Source: Chalara sp. BL73 (Eukaryota > Ascomycota > Leotiomycetes > Helotiales). From it: 64,000 nucleotides of DNA. The notes under the pieces are model-generated. The model did not search any database and was not told the DNA's origin. It saw only the letters and a list, made by a program, of their open reading frames with translations. The stretch is taken from the NCBI GenBank assembly GCA_918026815.1, contig CAKJVC010000154.1, positions 124,001 to 188,000 on the forward strand. Direction: 5' to 3'. Of the stretch, positions 13,131 through 27,355 are shown one piece after another (the first letter of the stretch is position 1; each line of letters starts with the position of its first letter). Position numbers and translations under genes: made by a program.

Positions 13131-13618
13131 TGTGACATAGCATATGATATACTCCCGAAGTTTACAATCGAAGCTCGTAAATAGATCTTGACCCATAGAA
13201 AGCATTTCCCGCTAACCAGAGCCTTTTTGTTGCATATCGATGTGAGCTCGACGCGAGCCCCTGAGCTAGGCGAGTCCCCACCCTTCCGCAAACTCCACAA
13301 GTTTCAACGCTCAAGAGGTCCGCCAAAATCTCTTTCCAAACGTTTAAAATTGCAGCGAACATCACCGCACTATGGAAGCGATAGCAGGACGAGAACAAAT
13401 AAATCATAAGGTCTATTACGGGCAAGAGGCCCATCTTTTCTTCTACCTTGATTCAAGTTCAAGTTCAAGTTCAAGTTCTACACCGCCCAATGCCAAATCC
13501 CAAACGCCGATTTAATGCCGAAAAATAAAAACAACACCGTTCCCAACTTTTCATTACTTCTGAACTCAGGGCCTCGAAGCTTGAACACGTCGAAGTTAAG
13601 CGTTTTGAGGCTCGGTGC
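13131..13618. other. Intergenic region between convergent HPP and PAQR genes
   Basis: Shared 3' flank of two convergent genes. Apart from the small TTCAAG tandem repeat listed separately I see nothing distinct. Confidence 0.5.
13452..13478. repeat. TTCAAG microsatellite
   Basis: Four and a half perfect tandem copies of the hexamer TTCAAG lie in the shared 3' flank of the HPP and PAQR genes. Confidence 0.9.
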
Positions 13619-15312
13619 TCAGTACCCTATACAGCTTGGGCTCTTCTCCGCCCTTTCGAACGCGCCCGTGAAAAACTCCTGCATCGCCGCGTAATGGAAT
13701 AGTATCCCGCCCAGCACGGCGAAGTGCCATAGGTTGTGGCTGCCCCCGATGTAATCGAAGGCGCCGGGGAACCAGCGTTCGGGGATCTGGCTCGCGTAGA
13801 TGACGGCGCCTAGAACGTAGACGACGAGGCTTTTGGCGATCGGGGCGTAGAACTCGAGGGCGCCGCCGCGGGTGAGGGATAACTGGAGGGCCGGCGAGAA
13901 ACCGGTTGCGCCGAGGGTGACGTAGAATGCTACGCGTGCCCAGGCCATGTCGGAGCGGTTGAATGTTGGATGCCAAGGGAGGATGACACCGCCTATTCCG
14001 AGGGCTGCGGTGAGCGTCATGTAGACCCATCTACTGATGGGTTCGCAATAGAAGGTTGCGTATTCGGTCGTCATAATGCTGGCTGCAATAAGCAGAGAGA
14101 TGCCGGTATAGTCGACGCACGCGAAGCGTTCAAGCAGCGTTTGGTCGGCGACCGAGTTCATGGTATGCCACATGGTGCTGCAAACGAGGCATTTGCAGGC
14201 CGCAAAGAAGAAGATGGCGGCAATGGCCACGTCTGCATTGGTAGACAGACTGAAGTTGGCGCTGGTGGGATAGAAGTGGAAGGCCACGGCGAGGATGATG
14301 AAGAACCCGATTGCGTGCGACCAGATGTTTACAGACTCGTTGCTTAAGCGGAACATGGAGCGCACGCAATCGATTTTAGATTCAGTGAAGCGGTAGCCTT
14401 TGAGGATGTGTGGGTTTACTCGCCAGGGGATCGGAAGGTCCTCGTATCGGATTAAGCCTGCGATGTTAGTTTTGTGGTTGGCAAGAGGATTGATTAGCTT
14501 ACGATGTTCCTGAGCTCGAAGGATGGCGAACTCGATATGCTCTTCTAATGATCCAGCAGCTTTCCTCGCTCGTTCAATACCCTCGTCCATTACTTCCCTA
14601 GCCTTTTCAATTCCACCGTCGAGCAAGTTCATTCCCTCATCCATCAAATTTCCTGCGGTCCCCAAGAAGCCCTCTTCTCGCAACTTATATGCCTTCGCCT
14701 CGAAATCGGTTAATATGCTATCCAGCAATCCGATACCAGTGGTAACTTTCTCGGCCAATGTCTCTTTAGCAACCAGCGCATCTTGATACCTCGATTCGAC
14801 CGTCTCAACCATAACTCTTGCCCTTCGCCGACCAGCTCCGATAACCTCGCCAGAGACTTGTGAGCATCGCGCTCTCACAGCTTGTAATGTCGCATATGCT
14901 CGTGAAAGACCGGCGTCTATGTTCAAGTTTCCATAGCTTTCTAGAAAGTCCAGTCTGTGCTCGAGTTCTGTGAGGAAGATGTCGACCTAGATTTTGGTTA
15001 GCATTGATCCTCCATTTAATCGAGTACTCCTCCTCCGATCTGCCAATTGACCACAGCCCGTGTGCAAGCCAATACCGCTTTGCGACCGGCTTCCCAGAAC
15101 GCTCAAACACCAGATTTCCTGAAAGTGGGCATTCCTACCTTCAAAAGTAACCCCTCCTCTCCCTCCATCTCGCCGCTCTCCCTTTTCCTCTTCGCGTGGA
15201 AACTCGAGTGGCGGCGTCGATATCCGTGTTTCTCATCCCCCCTATCCGCCCCGCTCGTTTCCGCCAAATCATTATAACTCTCCACCGTGAGAGAAGAACC
15301 CGTACACGCCAT
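13619..15312 (-). CDS. PAQR/IZH (adiponectin receptor, hemolysin III-like) membrane protein
   Basis: Exons 15139-15312, 14503-14986 and 13619-14457 give 498 residues. The 45-bp second intron is a multiple of three, so an uninterrupted frame hides it; its removal restores the family sequence ...LIRYEDLPIPWRVNPHI. Residues 1-200 form a charged, helical cytosolic region (KVDIFLTELEHRLDFLESYG) typical of the long IZH3-like branch. Seven membrane segments follow. The family's metal-site residues are visible: the first His in MWHTMNS, the Asp in CVDYTGIS and the late HxxxH in GSHNLWHF. Yeast IZH proteins act in zinc and sterol homeostasis and PAQR proteins can have ceramidase activity; the role here is inferred. 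The first exon (MACTGSSLTVESYNDL) was placed by phase and the family-like RRRHSS...EGLLLKVDIF junction. Confidence 0.87.
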
Positions 15313-16173
15313 CTCTCTCTGGATTATCCCTCACTCTATGCGTTTTCTTCACTCTATGTATATTCGAGGTACGTTGGCGCCAATTGGGAGGACTGGCGCA
15401 GGAATTAATAATACAGAGGATGGTGCAGTCGAGGGGTGGATGAGGAAATGCACATGGGATCGCAGGTTGTTCAGGTCGAAAGAGAGTGAAGGTGCTGTTG
15501 AGCAGTCATGATCCCCACGCGGCGAGCAAAAGAGTGACAATTGGTTGTTGGGTTGGGTTGTGAGGAGGTGGAGATGCAGATGGAAGTGCGCCGTTGGTAG
15601 GGTAAGAATCAGAAAATGAGGGTCTGGGATCCGCTTTTGTTGAGGCGGTTTAAGGAAAGGCTAAGACCGGCTATATCACTGAATAATCACACCTTCTGCA
15701 AGGGGTTTTTGGGTGAGGAGAAATTTAATAAATGGAGAATTTTCAAAAGCATTCAATTGACATAAGAATCCTACTTACAGAGGAATTCGAAAGCCTACAA
15801 AAGGAAGAACTCCCATGGGCTATGATAATGCCAAGGTTGGTTTTAATCAGGTTTGCCGCTCTTTGGGCTTGGGTTTAGGCCCCACCATTCGGCCAACAAG
15901 GCTGCATGACTTGCATGTGAAGAGTCCCTGCGTCTGGTGGTGCCTGACCTGAACTAAGTATTGGCATACAGGAATTCCCCATTCCATGGGAATGGGAAAC
16001 CTTAAGAGTGATGGAATGGAAAGCAGTCGTGGAAAGCCTCGTTCAGAGTTCATAGTCCAGAAAATCAATGATACATGGTATTAGGAGAGGCGGTCAGATT
16101 AAATGTGTAATATTAGGTATTCTATGGCCCGAACCTAACGCCTGCAGATGCAATTCGTATTTACTGGCATGAC
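15313..16173. other. Intergenic region between the PAQR and CYP51 genes
   Basis: Upstream region of the PAQR gene (minus strand) and 3' flank of CYP51. No open frame here has a domain or splice pattern I can support. Confidence 0.5.
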
Positions 16174-17846
<1,673 letters not shown>

Positions 17847-19842
17847 CGTCTCGTAGTAATGGGCTGTCAAGGTGAAAAGGAGGTTGTGAGTAAGGTGACA
17901 GGAGATTGGGGATGAAGGCGATTTTAATTAAATTTGAAGCGGGCGATGATTGGCCGGTGCCTGGATGCTGAAAATGTGGGGCTTTTTGGCTTTTGGGGTG
18001 CGACCATGCCAAGATCTGCTGACCATTGGGCTGAGCATGAATCTGCTGAATTCCAATTCGTTGATACTCCCGTTTCTGTATTCGTGTTCGGATTCGCAAA
18101 CTTAGCTACCACACCACTGCATGATCGCATGTCTGTCTGCTGTTGCGTGTGTATCTGCAATTACACACCGTGTGGGGTGGTTTACCTGGATTGGTGAGAT
18201 ATCGCCCAACCTTCTTTCCTTTGGCACGATCTGTTTATGAAATACTACTTTTAGAGATAATTGCCCAGACTTCAGAAAGTGTATGGTCCGTGACGACCAA
18301 ATGGTCTCATGGCCGAGATCCAATCCCTTTTCTTGCATTTGCGTATTCGTTTTTTGCAAGAAGGATTGCCACTTACATATAGCTCTCTACCTAGCCATGC
18401 AAGAGCTCCGAGATCGAGTACGACTACGATACATGAGCAGGTGATAACAAAGCTATTTTAACAGCAGAACCTCACGGTCTTTATGTTTCAAGAATGCACT
18501 GGAAGATTGGCATGACGGAATTGATGCGAAATTTGACCAGGATCAAGATGTGCCCATTGAAGGCGGTAAGCTTCGAAATCTAGCATGTCCAGCGATATGC
18601 TGCAGCAGGATTCCTTCACCCAACGAAGCTTCACCTATTATATGGGTTCATTGACCCCTATCGGCATAACCCGTTGCCAGATGCGCGCGCCTTGCTTGAA
18701 TACCTGAGGGACTTGCTCCGCCGTTAATATTCCTGGGTACAAGCGGTGGCTGGATTGAAGCCAAGTGCATCAATTTCAAAGATGAACATATATTCTGTGG
18801 AATACTGACTATATTTTGCATGTGAAACATGTTGTCAAACTCACAAAAAAGCTATTGATTCGGGAGTGGAAAAGTAACAAAGACGAAAGACAGACTCATC
18901 AGTGCTATGAACTTATGAGATTTACGCTCCGGTGGATTATATATATATAAGATCAAAGTTTGGTGCACCATCCCTATGCCTTGGACTATGAGAGGAAATA
19001 TCATGCAAAGATTATATAATTGCTGCTTTATACCCATTGTGCATTACTGCTGATTTGGACCACGGATCTTGGATCACTGTTATTCTCGTTGCAGAGAGCC
19101 TATCTAACTTAAAACGTAGGAAAATATGCCATTGATACCATCTAGTTTGCGATACCCTGATCACAAATATGGGATAGCATGACCGAATCCCAGATCCGGA
19201 CTGTGGTGGAGGATGAGCTCCTTTCTATTCTTGTGTTTGTCACCAAAGAGGGCATTTATGCTCCTCTAAACACCAGAAAAGGCTAAGTACGTGCACTCTA
19301 ACTTATAAGATAAATTTCGTTTAGCCCAGAAATTGAATTTTCCTCACTGAACTTCGGTAAGCCCTTGTGATTCCGTTGCCCTGCGCCGTCAGATTAGGCT
19401 ACGCTACCTCAGGTCTGGTGACAGTATAGGACTCAAGTAGGGAGCCAGCTCTCTTTGCAAGGCCAATTTTCGCCTGGCGTAACACTTTCCAAATGGCTAG
19501 ACTATGCTACCAAAGACGGAGAGAACTAGCTAACTGTGCTTGTGAAAAATGCTTCTGTCTTGCGAAATCGATATTAAGATTACCACCTTCATGTAATTGT
19601 GGCCACGATGGCTTCGGAGTCACCTGTTATGGTAACTTGAAGAGTATGAGTGAGAGCGCGAAAGGAACGTCAACCAGCATTGGGACAGATAGGCTTGATG
19701 CGCAAGTTCTCTTTCGAAATTTCAAAGATACACACTCTCTGGTCATCCCATGCCGTAACTTCCGTAACTCAATGCTGAGTACTCGATTGAGATCTCGCAG
19801 GAGGACGAAAAGGATGTGGAATCTGATGAATGGTTCTTCAGA
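17847..19842. other. Gene-free region between CYP51 and the NLR-like gene
   Basis: The first few hundred bases are the CYP51 promoter. The rest, to the 3' end of the NLR-like gene, holds only short domain-free frames, including a plus-strand frame from 19493 that runs antisense into the NLR gene end. This stretch marks the change from the dense left block to the accessory right block. Confidence 0.45.
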
Positions 19843-22800
19843 TTACCTTGACCAAACCGGAACAACACTGTCCAACTCCTCTCGAGACAGCTCAAATATT
19901 GCTGCGAGATCTTTCTTATTAAACAGTTCACGGTAAATTGTGTTGGCTTCCTGTATAAGAGACTCGGCAGCTTCAAGACTCCCAAGACGTCTGTAGAAAA
20001 ATGCTTTTAGATATATCGTCCTGATTAGCTCTGGCTTCGTGAAAGTATAGAGCCGAAAATTTTTGATGGCCTGATCAAAATAAATACTATCGAGCGAGGT
20101 GAGCAACGTGATTGAAAATGAAGAACCCCTATTGTCACATTTTCACCGTTTGGAAGTTTGTTAAGTATTGTATACTTACTTTGCTGTTTCAACTTGAAAC
20201 TCTCGCGCATGGTACTCCGCTAACTTAACACATACCTGGCTAGTGCGGTGGTAATGGTCACCAACAGTAGCTCTATAGTTTGATAAGGATCGTTGATAGA
20301 GTTCTGCAGCCTCTTTCCAGTTGCCTTGTTGGCTGTATACATTAGCCAGCAGTTGAGTGTGAAAACCAAATCTATTCAGGCTCTCGTTAGCCTCGCTTCA
20401 TAAAAATATATGAGAAATGAGGGACCGGATATACTTGAACGATTCCGTATCATTAGGTCCGTATTTATTTTCCCGGAAAGCAATTGAATCTTTCAACATA
20501 GGAATTGCTTCTGACCCACGACCCAATGCGATAAGAGATATTGCTTCATGAATGACCGCAAAGTCAGGCCAGTATTTCCCTTCTTTAAATGCTTCCAATT
20601 CGATAAGAATCGCTTTTCCATCCCTGCTGTACCGAATGGCTGCTTCGTACTCGCCGTTCAGGAGAAGTCCAAGCGCCATTTCAGTGTATGCGAGTCCTGC
20701 ATGCCGTCCCAGATGTGGTTTCTCATTTTCAACCTGCATACGGATGTCTAAGTGTCGCGACGCATACTGCAGTGCATCCTGAGGCTGGTTTTTCTCAGCG
20801 GAGAAAGAAGACAAAGAGAAAAGAATGTCGGCGAGCAGTGTCTTAACCTCTAAATTAGTAGCATGTTTTTCACAAAGCTTGAGAGCACACTCCAGTAATG
20901 GGAAACTCGATTCACAATATCCTATCTCAAACAGGTACCTGACAGTATTAGCGTGGCAAGAAATCTTTTTTATACATACCATCCAGATTTCTGCAGTAGT
21001 CTGGCAAGATCACACTCAACGTCTGCTGGTAATTTCAACTCCCAGTATTCGGACTGATAAAGTTTCATGAGTCGATATGCATGTGGCAAGACAATCTTTG
21101 CAGTGTCCCATAAAGCCTTGAGATGAGTGAATTTCTCTTCGGAGTCGTGGATCCATGCTTCCAAAAGCAATCGGACTGCATACGTATACACCATACTTTG
21201 TCGTTCTGGTGACATCCGCTTTCGGATATGCTCTTGAACAACACGGTGAATAATCAATTGCTTTCCTTTTGAGTCTTGTCTTACAAGAGAAGACTTCACA
21301 ACCTCCTTTCTAGCCTCTAGATATTCATGTTGTAACTGACGAAGTGCTATTTCTGTGGACTGAACTGGCCGTCCTTTGCCGCGTAAGATGGTCTCTGAAA
21401 TTGCATCGGGATCGAGCAATGATAAAATTTCCAGCAGCAAATTTGCGTAATCACCACTTTCCTTAAACACCCACACAGAAGAAAGTGTTTTGGAATATCT
21501 ATCGTAGGGACTTGCCACCTGAGCGTTGTAGAGCTCTGACCTTGGAGCCTCCTTGTCATAAGACTCTAGCGCTTCCATGAAGGTGACCCTATTGCGCCGC
21601 ATAGAAGATGAGATAAGAACCAGCGCCAAAGGGTATCCCCCAACCTTCTCAGATAGCTCAATGGAGGCTGCTTGTTCTTCGGGGGTAGCATCTGAGATAA
21701 AGGCGAGTTCGCAGAGAAGGCGAGACGCTTCGTCGGTATTAAATGGCTGCAAGACAATATTTTTAGTGGAATGGAGATAGGTTCCTACATGAGGATCTCG
21801 ACTTGTTACAAGAGCCGAACCGTGTCCCGACACAGGCCAAAGGTCTCTAAGTAATTCTGGGCTGTCCGCGTTGTCGAAGATCATTAGCCATTTTGCAAAA
21901 GACTGCTCCTGTGCTGGGCTATCAATATCAATATCACTGAGAGAACCTCTGTATGGCCTTGATAGCCATTCTAGTACGATATTCCTTGTAACGACTGGAT
22001 CTGTGGCTTCTGTAGCTTCGATTAACTTGAGCTGTAACGCAACTTCCTTGAAGCTGTTTGCAATCTTCTCTTTTCCATCTGCCTGGACCCAGAAGACAGC
22101 ATCGTAGGTATTATTTCTGATGCTATTAAATGCATACTGAAGTGCAATCTGCGTTTTTCCAACGCCGCCAAAACCACATAACGTGATGGAACGTAAGCTC
22201 TGAGAACCCATGTGAGGACAGCGTAATTCTGGTGGTTGGAGAACATCTTCGATGCTATCCAACGTCTCTTTTCGTCCAAAAAAATCGGGGTTCTCAGAGT
22301 GTGGGCGAAGTAGGAAGCATGGGAGACTTGGGGCTCTGAAAGTGGCGGTCGCAAACTCAGGCAATGTGGTAATTTTTTCAGTGGCCTGAGTTTCTGCAGA
22401 GTCTTGAGTGGCATCTGCAGGGCTCACTCCTGATCCGGTGTTCGGTGTCTCTGACTTTTCTGGTTGATCTGGATCTTCTAGAACTAAGTTAAACTATAAT
22501 TTGCGCTTAACGATTTGTGGATATACTTACTGGTTGCTTCTTCTGTGCCTGCGGTAGTACTTGCCCAAATATCATCACCTGCATCTCCTGAAGAAGAAAT
22601 GCCTTTAAATCTACGTAAGCACTTTGCCTAGCCTACTCGTTACCTGAAGCTTAGATGCACTTGGAAGATTACATACTCAAGTTATATAGATCCGATGGGT
22701 TAGGCTCAAGAATAGGTGAGTTGATCATCGAAAATATTTCTTGTGCCACCGTACTACCCTCCGCAATCTTTGCAATTCCATGATGATCAGAGTCTGAGAA

Positions 22801-23660
22801 AATGATCTTCTCATTTTTCGAGCGAGTTTCGGAAAACGATCGGTCCACAAGCTATAGACCTTTTAGTTGTGTTGGCACACAGAGTATCAAGTCTCACAAT
22901 TTCTCTCCGAGATCGGAAAATCCTTTCTGAGAATTTTGTGTGTTTTGTTTCAAATACGGAAATTATTTTTCCTTCAATGCCTGCTTGTTCGAATTTAAGG
23001 GAGATGTTAACAACGATCGCAGCTTCCACTTCGGCCCTCGCGAGCAGCGCTTTGGAATACTTAGATGACGATGTTTGCAAGATGAGACTGAGTATCGGCC
23101 ACTGGCTTCTCTGCCCATATGTTGGATGTGGTGTTCCAAGAAATACTGTTCCGCTGTGCAAACTTAATATTCGTTGACAAGCAGGGTTGTAATATGTATC
23201 TGTCATTACCGCAAGTGCCTGTAAGAGTAGTTTAGTGTATATTGGCACTCAAAGCCATTAATTTAGTCGGCTGGTACATACCCTTTTCGCAATTATCCCT
23301 CCAAGTCCGTGGCAAATAAAAATGATTCGGCGGCAGTTATTCTATGGAAGTTGGATTCTCAAGGATATCGAGTGCTGGAATTCAACATACCCCTGTATAT
23401 CTCTCATCATGTACGAGGATTTGCAGCAAATCGTCTCCTCTCTGGACTAATGTTGGCCACACTTGAAGTCCTTTGAATTCATATTCGTATTCCAGGAGCT
23501 GAAAGCGGCAAGGACTTAGAGACCGAAGCGATTGTAGGGCTACGGTAGCTGGTGTTCGTGATCCATATTCAGGAATCCATATTATACTGTTACCGTAAGC
23601 TAGGAAGTCCAGAGGAGGGGCGTGTGGTGTTCGAATTACTCTACGTCGTGCTTGCCCCAA
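19843..23660 (-). CDS. NLR-like protein: SesB-type alpha/beta-hydrolase-like domain, NB-ARC, TPR repeats
   Basis: Fungal NLR-type (STAND) receptor, a class tied to self/non-self recognition and regulated cell death. Deduced exons: 23391-23660 (5' end uncertain, no in-frame ATG), 23282-23341, 22898-23218, 22677-22851, 22531-22587, 20980-22477, 20435-20938, 20180-20395 and 19843-20086. Phases agree throughout, giving about 1114 residues. Residues ~70-280 resemble the SesB/lipase-like domain (IIFICHGLGGIIAKRAL, SGTVFLGTPHPTYGQ, then a late SDSDHHGIAKI in the place of the catalytic His). The NB-ARC core follows, with P-loop TLCGFGGVGKTQIALQYAF, Walker B KWLMIFDNAD, VTSRD and GGYPLALVLISS. The last ~400 residues are tetratricopeptide repeats (QGNWKEAAELYQRSL, RLGSLEAAESLIQEA). 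The nucleophile motif reads HGLGG where HSLGG is usual. Two deduced introns are very short (41 and 39 bp). The protein may be intact with its start exon not found, or 5' truncated. Confidence 0.8.
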
Positions 23661-24315
23661 GATTGCAGCTCTGGGGCTAGCTTATTAAGCTTGCTAGCTT
23701 TGTGTTGAGACATGTTGAGATTTCTTCAATCAGGAAGAGGAAGCGGCAATGCTAAATGAAAAGACAGATCGAATCGTGTTATGGGCTCAGTCCAGCATTC
23801 ATTCTTAATTGTCGGCGGTGATGTTTCTTACTGCCGTTAGAAGTTTCGGGCCGCGTTTAGTTTAACATACGGAGTAGTGCATGAAAACGTTTTACCAAGA
23901 GCGTGGCACGCCTGTCACGTCCCCATCTCAGTACATACAAGTGGTCTTTAATGCCTCGGGCAGGTCATACATACAATGCCGCAGTTTTAGGCGGAGCCAA
24001 ATGTTGCCGTGAATCCTTTCAATGCCAGCACATACCAGATGGGATGAGGAGATAAGGGAGTGTGGTGAGCAAAGACATATGAATTAACTGGTTATTTGCT
24101 GCCTTGTTGATGTATTGGCCACGCCTGGCTTTGGTGGGCGACTTCTCATCAATGAATCTCTGCAACCTGTCTTGCATATTATGCGGGGTATTAAATATGG
24201 TACGACACCATGAGGCACAAATTCCTGGATACAGTACAAGCACCTGCTAAAGCAGAGCTATTCATTGGATAGATATAGATCAAATACGGCAGACAACATT
24301 ACGATGCAACTTTCC
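23661..24315. other. Intergenic region upstream of the NLR-like gene
   Basis: A possible start exon for the NLR-like gene lies here: an ATG near 23711 on the minus strand opens a 25-codon frame (MSQHKASKLNKL...) that overlaps the first called exon in another frame. I could not join it cleanly. Otherwise I see no gene. Confidence 0.35.
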
Positions 24316-25267
24316 TCAGAACGGAAGTGTCTCACCCGTCCACTTGTAGAAGCACCCAGAATCCTGTATGGTAGCCTTCTCAATGATTTCAACCATGCCT
24401 CGAACAGACTCATCAATGCCTGTCTTACCATTGCCCCTGCTTAGTCTTGTTGGTATGTCGCCGGGATCGAGCATAATCATTGTGATCGTTGAATCAGCAG
24501 CTTTCAGCTCATGTGCGATGGTAACCGTTTGTTGGTTCAGTGCGGCCTTCGCAATCCTGTAACTGACGCACCTGCCACGGTCATTTCCTTGGATTTGTTA
24601 GCCTGAAGAACATTCCATCTCGATGAATCGATTACCAGAGATTGATGCATAGTCTGAGGATATGTTCACGACTTTTCCGGACTCGCTTCTTGTGAGGTGA
24701 GGAAGAAAGTGCTTGGTCGCGAGGAACGGCCCCTGAAAATACTTTTATCAAATGTTAGATTGAGAGTATGGCGATACCTACCACTGTCATGATACGAAAC
24801 TTGTTTATCATGTCTTCAGCTGAGTTTTCCTCCCATGGCCGTGGATGAACATCCACACCTGCTCATTGGTTACCGTAATCATTTGCTTTATCAATCGACG
24901 TTTCTCTTACCAGCGCAATTCACTAAAACATCTAAAGCCTTGTCGCCATATGTACTCGCAGCATTGGATATGCTCGTTTCATCGGTGAAGTCAATATCAA
25001 GGATTGTGGCTCCAGTAGTAACAAGCTATAATATGATTAAGCCACTAAAAGGGAGTTAATTGATATATCACGTACGTCCTTGAAAGATAGGTCCTCTCTT
25101 GTCTGCGGCCTCACAGTGCCAAACACGTTCCAGCCGCGCTCGGTGAAAATCTTCACGAAATGAAGACCAATACCACGATTTGCGCCTGCATAATTTTCAG
25201 TATTCTGATCTGTATTTATTCAAGTATATTGAATGTTACCAATGATAAGTACATTTCCATGGGCCAT
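24316..25267 (-). CDS. Short-chain dehydrogenase/reductase (classical SDR)
   Basis: NAD(P)-dependent oxidoreductase of the SDR superfamily, probably cytosolic. Six exons were deduced: 25240-25267, 25076-25185, 24911-25025, 24782-24858, 24636-24732 and 24316-24587, with introns of 48-54 bp, giving 232 residues in one continuous phase. The Rossmann motif is split by the first intron and reads IIGANRGIGLHFV. The structural motif NCAG, the catalytic Ser in VVNISSDYAS and the catalytic YRIAK (YxxxK) are all present. A PG motif follows at LDPGDIPTRL. The length is typical of small carbonyl-reductase-like SDRs, but the substrate cannot be told from sequence. The six-intron structure makes the gene invisible to a simple open-frame scan. 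Neighbours are a CorA-like transporter and an M20 amidohydrolase. Confidence 0.87.
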
Positions 25268-25584
25268 TTTATTCCTGTTAACTATTTAGCCACCTAGAGA
25301 CCAGCTGCATTAAGAGAATCATCATGGACAAGAGGAACTGAAAGCGTTAAATGCGACAGCCTTGGGCTCCATTGGGCCGAATTTAACACGTGACCACACT
25401 GGATTCCCAGGACATTTACAGTGCTATTTCAGTTCTGTTATATTCCCCAAAGTACAGTCTCAGCTTTGTATTTTTAAGAAGGAGCTGCTTCAACTGGAGG
25501 GAGCCTTCGTGATTTGCATTCCACAGAATATATGTAAGAAGCAGTGAATTTTACAAGGGTAGAATATCGGCAATCACAATAACC

Positions 25585-27285
25585 ATGACTTCAGCGGTGT
25601 CTCCATTAAGAAAGCCTAACAGTAAGTCTCCAACTCCAGAAAATAAAATTAGAAGACTACGTGTAATAACATATTGCAGCAACAAAGGAGCAGTATAGTC
25701 AAGCTATCTCTAAGCATGCATTAAAAGGAAAGGATGAATATTTGTTTTCAGGCGTAAATTACAGATCTCTGGCGCAGTTTCTGCAACCCCCTAGCCCAAC
25801 CTCAAACGCCTCCCTTCTACGCTCGAACTCCACAAGTATGCCTTGGGACTACCTTACAATACAAACTTACAGCGGGATGAATCCAGTCACTACTGACTCT
25901 TTTAACGACCCTGCAAATGCCGAAGACTTCATATTAAAGAATACGGCCATTTCCAGCGGCTGTCAAATATTTTTCATGAAAGGATTTCCAACGGCAGAGT
26001 GGTTGAATACCCTAGGCGCCGTTTGTAAGTTGAATCCCGAATTCATTCGACGACATCTTGACTTCATGCAATACCCATTGTATTATGATCTTCCAGCCTT
26101 GCCATCATCGTCAAGTAATATCGTAAAGCTTAAGATAACAACAATCGGTACACGAAGCACTGCTCTTAGTATTACGCATGTTCAACATTCCCGGCAGAAT
26201 GAGCTAGAGGTGGTAAAAGGCTACCAAAACCAGCTGGGTGCCAACAAGAGAGTTGGAGAGTCTATTGTACGCAAGCTTTCCAATCATGACGAAACAACTT
26301 TCACTTTAGAACAAACAATATCCTGTTGTATAAAGCGTAAGAAAGGCGGCTTCTTCGGTACAGATATTGTCCACCGTTCTAGTTCTGCTGAGGCTAAATG
26401 CTAATTATCGTAGTGTTTATCTGGCTCGACTCAGGAAGGAGCCTCGATGATTGTCCGTATGGTCCCTGGAGACAATCTATCAACAGTACGTCTGCTACGC
26501 AGAATTCCTTCATGCCCATCATTCAACACCGGCAAAGAGGCCCATTAAAACCTACAAGCTCCATATTAGACAAACCACAATCATCTAGACTTCCGACCAG
26601 TTCAAAAAGCCTCTTCCAAAGCGCTAATTTACTATGCACTAATTATGGGTCAACCTTAGATACAAGTACTATGCCAACAAGTGCCTTGTATACAGTGAGC
26701 GAGTTATTCTCTTTCGCTGCTCATTCCGAGTCCCAGTTTCTCAATTTTGTTGAGAGCCAAGTGACCAAAGAACTGCGGGAATTTGAGAGTGAACTTGGAA
26801 ACTCGATAGGAAACCTGAGATACCACAGAGCTTTACTTGATGAACACGTTGAGTATATTGCTCAAATGCTTCATCTGATACGATGTGGGGGTGATCCAAG
26901 CTGGCCAGCAACCAAAGAACCTTCAACAACCGTCACCGAAGCATTGCACGCTTTGGAACTCGATTATGAGCACATTCTACACCGCGCGCAGACTTTGGTG
27001 GCACGCTGTGTCCATGGTAGTAATATCATCATAGAAAATTCGAATCTAGATGCATCAAAAAGGGCCCGCAAACAGACTGCAATGTACGGGAGGCTCAGCT
27101 TGCTGGCATTCATTTTCGTACCATTTTCCTTTGCAACATCTTTCTTCGGAATGAACTTCGTCGAGTTCGGCACGGGCAACAAGAGCATTTGGATCTTTGT
27201 GGTATTGCTTGTTCCACTTGTTGCTATCTCAACTCTGATGGCCTTTCCACAATTGATAGACTTTGGAAGGAACGCCAGGTCATAG
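25585..27285 (+). CDS. CorA-like membrane protein (Mg2+ transporter-like)
   Basis: Exons 25585-25621, 25680-26357 and 26414-27285 give 528 residues. The first exon is only 37 bases (MTSAVSPLRKPN) and was placed by phase and a good GTAAGT donor. The C-terminus carries two membrane helices, the first ending in FATSFFGMNF, which contains the GMN signature of CorA channels. The second helix is IWIFVVLLVPLVAISTLMAF. A long helical region with coiled-coil character precedes them (residues ~330-440). The N-terminal half resembles the soluble domain of the large fungal CorA-like group, which is much more variable than true Mg2+ channels and often has no proven transport role. Function as a divalent cation channel is inferred from the fold only. 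Confidence 0.8.
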
Positions 27286-27355
27286 TCAGAGCATTCGAGT
27301 TAGAAATTTATATGAATATAGAGTAATAATTGAGAGTGCATTCTGATCATGAAAA

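Noticed and set aside
12599..13300. 233-codon minus-strand frame over the HPP gene
   Set aside because: Antisense to the HPP exon; low-complexity Ser/Arg composition.
19493..19936. 147-codon plus-strand frame
   Set aside because: Overlaps the NLR gene end in antisense and shows no domain.
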